DNA of 64,000 bases from the NCBI RefSeq assembly GCF_001675285.1, contig NZ_LSGQ01000001.1, positions 186,001-250,000 of the forward strand, read 5' to 3'. The translations under genes and the position numbers were made by a program. The notes under the pieces were generated by a model. That model searched no databases, had not been told where the DNA came from, and saw only the letters and a program-made list of their open reading frames with translations. Source of the DNA: Elizabethkingia miricola (GTDB lineage Bacteria; Bacteroidota; Bacteroidia; Flavobacteriales; Weeksellaceae). Positions 36,484 to 45,059 of this stretch are shown here, piece after piece (within the stretch, counting starts at the first letter, position 1; each line of letters begins with the position of its first letter).

Positions 36484-37512
36484 TTATTTCACTAAATCGA
36501 GTCTGAAACTAAAGCTTGTTCCCTCCAAATAGACACTTTTTACATCAATATTTTTCTTATGGGCTTCCAGAATATGCTTTACAATCGCAAGTCCCAGCCC
36601 GGATCCGCCATCTTTACGGCTACGGCTGGATTCTACACGGTAAAAACGTTCAAAAATACGGGGAAGGCTTTCAGGTTTTATTCCCATTCCATTATCTTTT
36701 ACTTCAACAAGTACTTCATTACCTGTAATAATTGTATTGACAACAATTTGTGCTTTTTCCCGGTTGGCGTAATGAATAGCATTAGCCAAAAGGTTTATAA
36801 GTACCTGTGAAATCTTGTTACGGTCTGCATTTACCATTACTGCACTTTGTGATGTAGTCAGTAAAAATTTAGCCCCCGTTTTATGGGCTTCCAGATCCAG
36901 AAGATCGAAGATATCGCGGACAAGAATATTAATATCAAATTTGGATAAAGAGAGGCTTATCTGCCCGGATTCTAGACGGCTGATCATATCCAGGTCCTGA
37001 ACAATATTCAGAATTCTCTCAACCGATTTATCAATCCTTTCCAAATATTTATCGCGGATATTCATATCGTCCACTCCACCATCCATCAATGTTTCTACAT
37101 ATCCCTGGATGGAAAACAGTGGTGTTTTCAATTCGTGGGCTACGTTACCCAAATATTCTTTACGGTAGTTTTCCATTTCCTTCATGGTTACCATTCTGGC
37201 ATCTGCCTCTTCCCGCATTCCGGTAATTTTCTCTCCGAGCTCGGTAAAGGTGGTAGGATTTTCTTCCTGAATAAAATACTCCGGAAATGTCTGGGAAATT
37301 TTACGTATCTGTCGCTGATCGTAGTTTCTGAAAAGGAAAACCAGAACCACATAATTGATTCCGGTAATTATAAGTAATGCTATTATTACAAGTAATAGTG
37401 TGATATTTCTGCTGTCATAAAGGTGATGAAATTTCTCATACAGCATGGCTATTGCTGCCATACAGAGCGTGAGGAATATTGCAGAAATAATTTTAACGGG
37501 GCTTACATTCAT
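36484..37512 (-). CDS. PhoR-like sensor histidine kinase
   Basis: The 342-residue protein has two membrane helices (about 8-25 and 38-62) with almost no periplasmic loop, a short cytoplasmic linker, and a HisKA domain with phospho-acceptor His126 (GNVAHELKTPL). The HATPase domain has N-box NLLANAIHYAN, G1 VKDNGMGI, F-box FERFYRV and G2 GGSGLGLAIV. It should phosphorylate the response regulator encoded nine bases upstream. The tiny periplasmic part suggests that it senses a membrane or transport signal rather than a periplasmic ligand, as in PhoR. The Pho assignment is supported by the 11-bp repeats at 38282-38331. Confidence 0.9.
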   Translation of the reverse strand: MNVSPVKIISAIFLTLCMAAIAMLYEKFHHLYDSRNITLLLVIIALLIITGINYVVLVFLFRNYDQRQIRKISQTFPEYFIQEENPTTFTELGEKITGMREEADARMVTMKEMENYRKEYLGNVAHELKTPLFSIQGYVETLMDGGVDDMNIRDKYLERIDKSVERILNIVQDLDMISRLESGQISLSLSKFDINILVRDIFDLLDLEAHKTGAKFLLTTSQSAVMVNADRNKISQVLINLLANAIHYANREKAQIVVNTIITGNEVLVEVKDNGMGIKPESLPRIFERFYRVESSRSRKDGGSGLGLAIVKHILEAHKKNIDVKSVYLEGTSFSFRLDLVK

Positions 37513-37521
37513 AGTGAGAAA

Positions 37522-38199
37522 TTACACTACCAATTTATACCCGATACCTTTAAGAGTCTGAATGGTATCTATTCCCAACTTTTCTCTAAGTCTACGAATA
37601 TGTACATCGATGGTTCTTTCTCCAACAATAACATCATTACCCCAAACTTTTTCTAAAATCTCGTCTCTTTTGAAGACTTTCTGAGTGTTAGAAGCTAGTA
37701 AATAAAGTAAGTCGAACTCTTTCTTTGGTAATAAAAACTGTTGAGTCCCTTTTGTTACTCTGAAGTTATCCTTATCTATAGTAAGACTTCCGATTTTCAA
37801 TTGTTGTGCCTGTGTTGCTACACGGGTTGTAAGCTCCATCAGTGCATTAACTTTTGAAATAAGTACTTTTGGCTTTATTACCTTAGTAATATAATCATTA
37901 GCACCAGCCTGGAAACCTGCTAGTTGAGAAAATTCTTCACCACGTGCAGAAAGGAAAATAATTAAAGTTTTTTCAAGCTCTTTAATATTACGCAGATCCT
38001 GACACGTTTCTATTCCGTCTTTCTCAGGCATCATTACATCCAGAAGTATCATATCCGGAATAAGCTCTTTTGCTTTCTCAATTCCTTCTACTCCGTTTTT
38101 AGCGGTTTCAACCAAATATCCTTCTTTGGTAAGATTATAGGATAATAATTCTAAAATATCCGGTTCATCATCTATTAAAAGGATTTTTTTAGTGCTCAT
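37522..38199 (-). CDS. PhoB-like response regulator (OmpR/PhoB family)
   Basis: The start is taken at ATG 38199 (MSTKKILLIDDEP), giving 225 residues; the longer frame begins in the promoter region. The receiver domain (1-120) has Asp10, Asp11 and phospho-acceptor Asp54 (ILLDVMMPEKDG). The winged-helix effector domain (about 130-225) has FLLPKKEFDLLYLLA, EILEKVWGND and GERTIDVHIRRLREKLG. PhoB-type effectors bind direct repeats with an 11-bp period, and such repeats lie in the adjacent divergent promoter. It is co-transcribed with the kinase. Confidence 0.92.
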   Translation of the reverse strand: MSTKKILLIDDEPDILELLSYNLTKEGYLVETAKNGVEGIEKAKELIPDMILLDVMMPEKDGIETCQDLRNIKELEKTLIIFLSARGEEFSQLAGFQAGANDYITKVIKPKVLISKVNALMELTTRVATQAQQLKIGSLTIDKDNFRVTKGTQQFLLPKKEFDLLYLLASNTQKVFKRDEILEKVWGNDVIVGERTIDVHIRRLREKLGIDTIQTLKGIGYKLVV

Positions 38200-38217
38200 G
38201 TTTACTTTTTTAAAACC

Positions 38218-38225
38218 CAAAATTA
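38218..38225 (-). promoter_or_regulatory. -7 element of the two-component operon
   Basis: TAATTTTG on the minus strand matches TAnnTTTG. A TTG lies 16 nt upstream (38244-38242). Expected start is near 38211. Confidence 0.45.
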
Positions 38226-38281
38226 ACAAATTTTAATAAATCAATACCTCATTAACAATAATTTAATATTAACAACATTCT

Positions 38282-38331
38282 GTTAACACAAACTTAAAAA
38301 TTACTTAAATATAGCTTAAAAAAAACTTAAA
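38282..38331 (+). promoter_or_regulatory. Pho-box-like operator: 11-bp direct repeats
   Basis: CTTAAA occurs at 38293, 38304, 38315 and 38326, exactly 11 bp apart, and a diverged copy GTTAAC lies one period earlier at 38282. The period and the TTAA(A/C) core match PhoB/PhoP binding sites. The array ends 10 bp before a TTTCTTTG -7-like element (38342-38349), so the last repeats overlap the -33 region, the placement expected of an activator. Confidence 0.7.
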
Positions 38332-38363
38332 CAATTCTTGGTTTCTTTGCCCCAATAAAATAA

Positions 38364-40967
38364 ATGAAAAGTAAAATGAGAATAACTAAACTCTCAATTG
38401 GTGTTTTATTCACTTTTATTTCTACCACTTCTCTAATGGCTCAGGCAACGCAGGATACCATTAAAAAGAATGAGGCTAAAAATATTGAAGGAGTAAAATT
38501 ACAAGGTCAAAGGAATAAAAAAACCGAAACGGCCATTTTACAAGAGCAGAAAAAAGCTGTTATCCAAAAGCAAGCTATGGGAGCTGAAGAAATTTCCAGA
38601 AAAGGGATTTCTAATGTAGAACAAGGTTTGACAAAGGTAACAGGAATCAACTCTGTAGAAGGAAGAGGGCTATTTGTAAGAGGATTGGAAGAGAGATATA
38701 GTTATTTGTTGATCAATGGGCTGGGATCACCATCTAATAACCCTTTTCAGAAAATAATTGCATTAAAACAGTTTCCAACTGATGTTGTAGGTAAACTTAA
38801 TATTTACAAAACATTTAATGCAGATTTATATGGTGACTTTGCCGGAGCAACTTTCGATATTGAAACCCTTACCTACGAGAAGCCTTTTACAAAAATAGAA
38901 TTTAGTGTAGGGGTTAATTCTCAGAATACTTTCAGAAATAATTTTAAAATCAATCCTAATGCAGATACTTTCAGAGGTTATTTAGGATTAAACTCAGATA
39001 AAAGACAGCTTCCTGATCCTATAAACGGATACCAGCCAAGCGGATATGAACTCACAAAGGAAGAATCTCTGCATAATTTTAAAGAGTCATGGGATGTTAA
39101 CAATGTAAAATCATTACCAAATACAGGGATCGGATTTACAACAGCTCAGAAATTTAAAGCTGGAAATACAGGCAGCGTAGGTTTCTTATTATCCTTAAAC
39201 CAGGCTAACTCTTACGAATACAGAAACGGAAACAAAAATAACTTTAATGAATCCGGGGATTACAGAAACCGCTTAATGAGAGAAACTTATACTTATGGTA
39301 TAGAATCTTCTGCATTATTAGGCGTTGGCTATAAGAACAAAGGAACGAAAATAGATTTGAGTGCTATGTTCTTACAAAACTCGGATAATGTTATTGAAGA
39401 CTTCTATGGATACAGAGATCAACAGAAACAAACACCATTATTTTTCCGTGTTAACCAGCAGGATATTTCCAGATTTACAAATATTCAGTTAATCGCATCC
39501 CAGAAAATAGGAGACCGGCATTTTATAAAAGCAGGAGGAAGCTGGGTGAATAATTTCTTCCAACAACCAGATCGGAAGATATTTGCTGGGCAAGAAATTC
39601 CCGGGACTCAGGATCTTTCTATGAACTATGGAGGTAATAACCTTATCCGTCAATACTTTGATGTAAATGGTAAGAATTACTTTTCAGCTTTTGCAGAATA
39701 TAATGTTGGATTGGGTGAAAGAAATGAGAAAAATGAATTCCCTGTTAATATAGCTGCAGGGTATAATGGTTTTGCTGACATCAGGAATATATCTTACCGC
39801 TTTATATATGGTAGATTGCTAGATCCTGCAAATGCAAATGTAATTGTTAATAAAGATAAGCCTCAGGCACAATTCAACAACGGATTAACCAAAGGCTATT
39901 ATAGTTATTTCGAAGGCTCTCCGCAACATTACAAAAAACATCTTTACCAGTTTGTCAATGCTGGATATATTAACCTGAATTATAAACCAAATGAAACCTG
40001 GGATATATTAATTGGTGGCCGTGTAGAAAACAACATGAACATTACACGTTACAAAGATCCTAAAAGCAATAAGTATCCGGACACTGAAAACATTACTAAG
40101 AATCAGTACTTTATACTACCCTCTTTGGCAATTAAAAAGGCTCTTAATAATAGCTCTAACATCAGATTTGCTGCTAGTAAATCTATCACAAGACCTATTC
40201 TTATAGAATATATGCCGATTGAATATATGAATCCGGATAACGAAAATATCGTAGGTAACCCATTATTGAAAAATAGTGAAAACTATAACATCGATTTAAA
40301 ATATGAATGGTTCCCAACCAGTAAGGAGATGATTGCTTTTAATGCTTTTGGTAAAATACTGGATTATGCTATTGAAAGATCATATATTTCTTCCGGGAAT
40401 TCTACAGGAACAACTATTACTTATTTCAATTCTAAAAGAGCCAAAGTACTCGGTCTTGAAGTAGAAGGTTTAGTTGGTCTTAACAGAATTTTCGAAGGAT
40501 TAGACAGGTGGTCATTAGGAGCTAATGCAACCTTTATGTATACAGATGTAGAAAGAAGTGAGGAACAGAAAAATGAAACCGACTTCCTTGCAAACAGAAA
40601 CAGAAAATTACAGGGTGCTGCCCCATGGACTGTGAATGCAGATTTAAAATACGAATTCAAAAACTCACAGAATCTTACTAACACATTCTCTCTTGTTTAC
40701 AATGTTTCAGGTAAAAAAATCTACGGAGTTGGATTTGGTAGACTGGACAATGTATACGAAAGTCCTTTCCACCAACTAGACTTTATTTACAATACACAGT
40801 TGACTAAGAACTGGAATCTGAAATTTGCAATACAGAATATTCTTAATCAGCAGTACAAACTGGATTTAGGCGATAGAAGTTTAATTCCGATCAATGAAAC
40901 CTCTTTGAGAATGGTAGACTTCAAACGTGGTACAAACTTTAACCTGACAATAGGTTATACATTTTAA
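38364..40967 (+). CDS. TonB-dependent outer-membrane receptor, predicted Pho-regulated
   Basis: The 867-residue protein has a signal peptide ending LMAQ; the start may be the first ATG or the one at 38376. A plug domain follows (about 55-165; GISNVEQGLTKVTGINSVEGRGLFVRG split by the usual turns, then LINGLGSPSN). The 22-strand barrel occupies the rest and ends with a C-terminal aromatic (IGYTF). There is no SusC-type N-terminal carboxypeptidase domain. TonB receptors import scarce solutes across the outer membrane. The Pho-box-like promoter and divergent PhoBR-like genes suggest phosphate or a phosphorus compound. The lipoprotein gene follows 26 bp behind. Confidence 0.92.
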   Translation: MKSKMRITKLSIGVLFTFISTTSLMAQATQDTIKKNEAKNIEGVKLQGQRNKKTETAILQEQKKAVIQKQAMGAEEISRKGISNVEQGLTKVTGINSVEGRGLFVRGLEERYSYLLINGLGSPSNNPFQKIIALKQFPTDVVGKLNIYKTFNADLYGDFAGATFDIETLTYEKPFTKIEFSVGVNSQNTFRNNFKINPNADTFRGYLGLNSDKRQLPDPINGYQPSGYELTKEESLHNFKESWDVNNVKSLPNTGIGFTTAQKFKAGNTGSVGFLLSLNQANSYEYRNGNKNNFNESGDYRNRLMRETYTYGIESSALLGVGYKNKGTKIDLSAMFLQNSDNVIEDFYGYRDQQKQTPLFFRVNQQDISRFTNIQLIASQKIGDRHFIKAGGSWVNNFFQQPDRKIFAGQEIPGTQDLSMNYGGNNLIRQYFDVNGKNYFSAFAEYNVGLGERNEKNEFPVNIAAGYNGFADIRNISYRFIYGRLLDPANANVIVNKDKPQAQFNNGLTKGYYSYFEGSPQHYKKHLYQFVNAGYINLNYKPNETWDILIGGRVENNMNITRYKDPKSNKYPDTENITKNQYFILPSLAIKKALNNSSNIRFAASKSITRPILIEYMPIEYMNPDNENIVGNPLLKNSENYNIDLKYEWFPTSKEMIAFNAFGKILDYAIERSYISSGNSTGTTITYFNSKRAKVLGLEVEGLVGLNRIFEGLDRWSLGANATFMYTDVERSEEQKNETDFLANRNRKLQGAAPWTVNADLKYEFKNSQNLTNTFSLVYNVSGKKIYGVGFGRLDNVYESPFHQLDFIYNTQLTKNWNLKFAIQNILNQQYKLDLGDRSLIPINETSLRMVDFKRGTNFNLTIGYTF

Positions 40968-40993
40968 TTAAAAATAAAATAATACTAAGTAAT

Positions 40994-42214
40994 ATGAAAA
41001 AGAACATCCTAACGCTTTTGTCTTTAACATTTCTATTAAGCGTTTCTTCATGTACGATTGATATTCGTGAAGACAATGACATCCCTACAAACCCAACCAA
41101 TCCTGGAAATAACAATGGTTCTGTAATGGAAGGCTCAGGAAATCTAACTGGTACAATTACTAAAGATTTATTGATAAAAAAAGGTAACTACACATTAACA
41201 GGTATTGTAAAGGTATCCGATGGCGTTACTCTAACAATAGAGGCTGGTGCTAATTTTACGGCTACAACTAATATTGATAGTAGTTTAGTTATCCTGAAAG
41301 GTGGAAAAATAAAAGCTGAGGGTACAGCAGATCAGCCAATTGTTTTCACAACAGCTTCCAAAAAACCAGGTGACTGGGGTGGTATTACAATCTATGGTAA
41401 TGCGCCGATAAAGGCGGTTGGCGGTGCTTCAACAGCACTTTCAGAAGATGGATTATCTCAGACGTACGGAGGTAATGATGCAAATTCTAATTCTGGTGTA
41501 ATGAAATTCGTAAGAGTTGAATACGGAGGCCGTAAAATTGGAGATGGAACATCTGAAACAAACTCTATGACTTTCTATGCTGTAGGTGCAGGAACTATTT
41601 TGGAAAACCTAGTATCTTATAAAGGTACAGATGATGGTTTTGAATTCTTCGGCGGTACTGCAAGCGGAAGTAATCTAATCTCTTACGGAAACTATGACGA
41701 TTCTTTCGACTGGCAAGATGGTTGGTCTGGCCAAAATAATTCTAACTGGTATGCATACCAAACAGGTATTGGTAACTTTGGTATGGAGATCGAAGCTTCT
41801 TCTAACGCTGATAACACTGCTCCAAAAGTAAACGGAATTACTTTAATCAGAGAAGCAGGTACTCAGCCTGAGGTTGCCGGATCCGCAGAAATTACTGCAA
41901 TTCAGTTTAAAAAGCATGGATCAGGAATCTTTACCAATGTTTACATAGATGGGTATAAAAATATGGGTACTCAGCAAGCTTATGCAGTTTTAATTCAGGA
42001 TTTAGCTACTGAAACCGATCAGTTAAATAAAGGAAAAATTAAAGTTACTCCGATAAATTACCTAAATTCTGATAATCCGGGTGTATATGGATATGCATTT
42101 GCTACAACCAAACCTGTATCATTTACCAACGGAGATGTTAAGAAAACTCAGTTTACATCCGGTGCATGGGCAACTGTTGATGGTGTAGACTTGTTAGCAC
42201 CTGTGAAAAAATAA
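40994..42214 (+). CDS. Surface lipoprotein with right-handed beta-helix, partner of the TonB receptor
   Basis: The 406-residue protein has a lipoprotein signal with VSSC (Cys20). After an Asn/Pro-rich linker, residues about 45-400 form short regular strands with Gly-rich turns (GVTLTIEAGANFTA, ILKGGKIKAEGTADQPIVFT, DDGFEFFGGTASGSNLISYGNYDDSFDW), typical of a right-handed beta-helix. It has no catalytic signature that I can name. Its position directly after the TonB receptor and before a terminator suggests a surface substrate-binding or processing partner in the same uptake system, under the same predicted Pho control. Confidence 0.8.
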   Translation: MKKNILTLLSLTFLLSVSSCTIDIREDNDIPTNPTNPGNNNGSVMEGSGNLTGTITKDLLIKKGNYTLTGIVKVSDGVTLTIEAGANFTATTNIDSSLVILKGGKIKAEGTADQPIVFTTASKKPGDWGGITIYGNAPIKAVGGASTALSEDGLSQTYGGNDANSNSGVMKFVRVEYGGRKIGDGTSETNSMTFYAVGAGTILENLVSYKGTDDGFEFFGGTASGSNLISYGNYDDSFDWQDGWSGQNNSNWYAYQTGIGNFGMEIEASSNADNTAPKVNGITLIREAGTQPEVAGSAEITAIQFKKHGSGIFTNVYIDGYKNMGTQQAYAVLIQDLATETDQLNKGKIKVTPINYLNSDNPGVYGYAFATTKPVSFTNGDVKKTQFTSGAWATVDGVDLLAPVKK

Positions 42215-42243
42215 TCAATTTTTTATTCATAAGTTCAAATTCA

Positions 42244-42277
42244 AAAAAATCCCGAAGTTATATGACTTCGGGATTTT
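42244..42277. terminator. Terminator after the receptor/lipoprotein operon
   Basis: AAAATCCCGAAGT, loop TATATG, ACTTCGGGATTTT. It can serve both this operon and the convergent barstar gene. Confidence 0.88.
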
Positions 42278-42329
42278 ATATTATTTTAATTTAAAGATTT
42301 CTTTTTGAATCTTATACTGCTATATTAGT

Positions 42330-42617
42330 TTAATCTTCATCTTCAAATTGTTCCAGAAAATAGGAGAATGTAAAGCCTTCAACATTTTCTTCAGCATCTT
42401 CCATTGTTTCTAACAAATCTTCAAAAGTCTCCAGCTGGTCTACACTAAGATTAACGAACTCTATATGCAAAGGCATTTCTACATCACCTGTTAACACATC
42501 ATACAAACCATCCAGATTGTCCCCGAAATAATCAGGTAACGGGAGCTTCTCCTTTAGTTGTTCGTAAAATTCTTCATAGTCACCTATCTGACTAAAATCT
42601 ATGAATACTTCTTTCAT
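42330..42617 (-). CDS. Barstar family ribonuclease inhibitor
   Basis: The 95-residue acidic protein has the barstar pattern: FIDFSQIGDYEEFYEQLKEKL, PDYFGDNLDGLYDVLTG (the DNLDALWD-like loop that plugs the barnase active site) and helices rich in Glu/Asp. It should bind and neutralise the ribonuclease encoded 13 bp upstream, protecting the cell before export. The length matches barstar (about 90 residues). Confidence 0.93.
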   Translation of the reverse strand: MKEVFIDFSQIGDYEEFYEQLKEKLPLPDYFGDNLDGLYDVLTGDVEMPLHIEFVNLSVDQLETFEDLLETMEDAEENVEGFTFSYFLEQFEDED

Positions 42618-42630
42618 TTGTTTCTATTCG

Positions 42631-43122
42631 TTATTTCTGTTCAAAACTTTTATAATGATCTTTACTTATAAACACCAATCCGTCATTACTAAATACCATA
42701 CGTTCAGCATCTCTTCTTCCGCAATCGTAGTTTACATCGGCTTCAAAGTATTTTCTGCCATTTTCCTTAGGCAGCTTTCCTTCTCTGTTCCCAAAGTAAT
42801 CTCCACCTATTGCCTTGCCTGGTAAAATATCACAAAGATTTCCTTTAGATGGCTCCCAACCTTTTTCTCTGGCTTCTCTTTTAGTAATATAATAATCAGG
42901 CAGTCTTTTATTTTTCTTCACATAATCTGCTACAACTTTCTCATTTGTTAGCGTAGCTATATCTGTCTGCGTATTTTTAGTAGTTGTAGGATCATAGTTT
43001 ACTACCTCATCGGCAGTAGGCATTCTCTTTCCTGTATTTTTATTAATCAGAGACATCACTCCTATTCCTGCTGTAAAAGCAACAACGAAAAGAAGCATAA
43101 TCTTTAAAAACTTGGAGTTCAT
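42631..43122 (-). CDS. Barnase-like ribonuclease, exported or membrane-anchored
   Basis: The 163-residue protein has an N-terminal hydrophobic segment (about 6-25), a 35-residue linker and a barnase domain from about 60. The domain aligns closely with Bacillus barnase (VADYVKKNKRLPDYYITK, SKGNLCDILPGKAIGGD, FGNREGKLP). The catalytic residues are all present: Lys81 (K27), Glu127 (E73), Arg137 (R83), Arg141 (R87) and His156 (H102), barnase numbering in brackets. It is a guanine-preferring extracellular RNase. No clear signal-peptidase site follows the hydrophobic segment, so it may stay membrane-tethered. The pair forms an operon with barstar downstream. Confidence 0.95.
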   Translation of the reverse strand: MNSKFLKIMLLFVVAFTAGIGVMSLINKNTGKRMPTADEVVNYDPTTTKNTQTDIATLTNEKVVADYVKKNKRLPDYYITKREAREKGWEPSKGNLCDILPGKAIGGDYFGNREGKLPKENGRKYFEADVNYDCGRRDAERMVFSNDGLVFISKDHYKSFEQK

Positions 43123-43195
43123 TCTTTTATAGTTTATAGTTGTTGGTTATCTGATCCGATTTTCATTCTGAATACTGATTCTCAATCTCTATTTA

Positions 43196-43987
43196 TTAAT
43201 TCAATAAGGTTTCCGGAATTTCACAGACTGGTATCGGATTTATTTTATGCAGAGTTGCTCTGTGCAATTTATCGTAAATCTGAAAAACTTCTTTTTCTCT
43301 CCCCGAAAAATCATCGGCTTTATGGGTATTATAAACACTCATTGCCCATTCAAGTTCTGGATAAGAAGCCCCCATTTGTTGTTCGTCGGTTCTTTCCTCA
43401 TCCCATAATCCATCTGTAGGAATTGCTTTTTGAATACTTTCTACAATATCCAGGTGTCTTGCAACTTCATATACCTGTGTTTTTACCAGATCTGCAATCG
43501 GACTGATATCTACCCCGCCATCACCGTACTTAGTAAAAAAACCTACACCGAAATCTTCAATTTTATTTCCTGTTCCGGTAACTAAAAGATTGTGAATCTG
43601 TCCGTAATAATATAGTGTAATCATACGCAAACGGGAACGTGAATTGGCTAAAGCCAGCTGTTCGTTCGGAAAATCAGCATCGTTTACATCTACCTGGCTC
43701 TGAAAAGTATCGAATGTAGGAGTAAGATCTACTCTAAAACCATCTACATTAGGAAATTTGTTTTTCAGAAAATCAATATGCTCCTGAGCTCGGTTCACCT
43801 GATCTTCTTTCTGACGGATAGGCATTTCTAAAACCAAAGTTTTCATACCTGTCATCGCTGCTAGCGTAGAAACTACTGCTGAATCAATTCCGCCGGATAC
43901 TCCGACTACGAAACCTTTCATGCCTGCTTTTTCTGCATAGTTTTTCAGCCATGCTACAATATGTTCTATAACTTTTTCTGATTGCAT
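43196..43987 (-). CDS. nadE: NH3-dependent NAD synthetase
   Basis: The 263-residue protein carries the PP-loop SGGIDS at 31-36, DLTPTFDTFQ, the nucleotide-binding GTGNKIEDFGVGFFTKYGDGGVDISPIADL region (about 140-170) and LWDEERTDEQQMG. It amidates nicotinate adenine dinucleotide to NAD using ammonia. It lacks the glutaminase domain of the long form. The start is seven bases behind the GNAT gene stop, so the two are co-transcribed. Confidence 0.95.
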   Translation of the reverse strand: MQSEKVIEHIVAWLKNYAEKAGMKGFVVGVSGGIDSAVVSTLAAMTGMKTLVLEMPIRQKEDQVNRAQEHIDFLKNKFPNVDGFRVDLTPTFDTFQSQVDVNDADFPNEQLALANSRSRLRMITLYYYGQIHNLLVTGTGNKIEDFGVGFFTKYGDGGVDISPIADLVKTQVYEVARHLDIVESIQKAIPTDGLWDEERTDEQQMGASYPELEWAMSVYNTHKADDFSGREKEVFQIYDKLHRATLHKINPIPVCEIPETLLN

Positions 43988-43994
43988 ATTTTAT

Positions 43995-44525
43995 CTAGTT
44001 CTGTTTGTAATTTTCTTTCTCTAGTTTATACCAATAGCACAGATCACCATCGTCTAAGAAAGTCCCGAGTTCCTCGAAGTCTAATTTCCGCAAAACACGA
44101 TTAGATCCGGCATTTTCAGTAACAGCCATGGCGTATACCACGTCAGTCTTTATTTCATTAAATGCATAATTCAGTGCTGCTATTGCTGTCTCTGTAGCAT
44201 AGCCCTTTCCCCAATATTCTGGTAAAAAACGGTATCCTAATTCATATACGTTTTTCATACCGTTTATTTCTTTTGTCAGGTATTTTAGTCCGCTCCATCC
44301 GATTAGGATATTGCTGCTTTTTTCGATTACAGCAAGTCTTCCAACACCATTTTCTTTATACTGGTTTTGTATAAATTCAATCATTTGGCGGCTTTGTTCA
44401 ACTTCAGTAGAAACTATACCTCCAACGTACTTCATTACTTCGGGGTTAGAGTCTAAAAGAAAGAGACCTTCTGCGTCTGTTTCTTCAAATGGTCTCATTA
44501 TTAATCGGTTGGTTTCTAACTGCAC
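43995..44525 (-). CDS. GNAT N-acetyltransferase (RimJ/RimL type)
   Basis: The 176-residue protein starts with GTG at 44525 (MQLETNRLIMRPFEETDAEGL, the usual family opening); the next ATG would cut into the fold. The acetyl-CoA site is RFLPEYWGKGYATE (about 108-121), and the late motif AVTENAGSNRVLRKLDFEELG is typical of RimJ/RimL-like enzymes that acetylate protein N-termini or small amines. The substrate is unknown. It forms an operon with nadE. Confidence 0.9.
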   Translation of the reverse strand: MQLETNRLIMRPFEETDAEGLFLLDSNPEVMKYVGGIVSTEVEQSRQMIEFIQNQYKENGVGRLAVIEKSSNILIGWSGLKYLTKEINGMKNVYELGYRFLPEYWGKGYATETAIAALNYAFNEIKTDVVYAMAVTENAGSNRVLRKLDFEELGTFLDDGDLCYWYKLEKENYKQN

Positions 44526-44704
44526 TTTGTCCTTAGAATTTATTATTTTTGCACATTAAAATATAATGTAAAAGTAAAGAAGTTTTTCGAAAACTTTTAT
44601 ATCTGTTTTTCCTTTTGGTAAGGTTTTATTTTCCTTATCAGTAATATAAACAGATAGCAGGTTCAATTTTGGGAAATATTCAGATTAAACAGACTGTAGA
44701 AATT

Positions 44705-45031
44705 ATGAGACAAACACAGATATCTATCAATGTAGAACTAGACGAAAATCACGTACCGGAAAAACTAACATGGAATGCTCAGGACGGGGGTATCGACAAC
44801 CAGGAAACTAAAGCTGTCATGATCTCTGTATGGGATGAAAAGAAACATGAAGCGCTACGTATAGACCTATGGACAAAAGAAATGCCTGTTGATCAGATGA
44901 AGATGTTTTTCCATCAGATTCTTGTTTCATTAGGTCATACTTATGAAAGAGCTACCGGCGAAGAAGATGTTGCTGAAAAAGTAATGGAATTTGCTGAGGA
45001 GTTTGCTGCTCTTGCAAAGATCAAAGGATAA
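44705..45031 (+). CDS. gldC: Gliding motility protein GldC
   Basis: The start is set at ATG 44705 (MRQTQISINVELDEN), giving 108 residues; the longer frame needs a TTG start. It matches GldC of flavobacteria along its length: VELDENHVPEKLTWNAQDGGI, SVWDEKKHEALRIDLWTKEMPVDQMKMFFHQ (in pieces) and LGHTYERATGEED. GldC is a small cytoplasmic protein associated with gliding motility; its presence does not by itself prove that the strain glides. It is the first gene of a plus-strand run with the lipoprotein and cystathionine gamma-synthase genes. Confidence 0.93.
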   Translation: MRQTQISINVELDENHVPEKLTWNAQDGGIDNQETKAVMISVWDEKKHEALRIDLWTKEMPVDQMKMFFHQILVSLGHTYERATGEEDVAEKVMEFAEEFAALAKIKG

Positions 45032-45059
45032 CAGACACAAACCAACACCAAATATTAAT

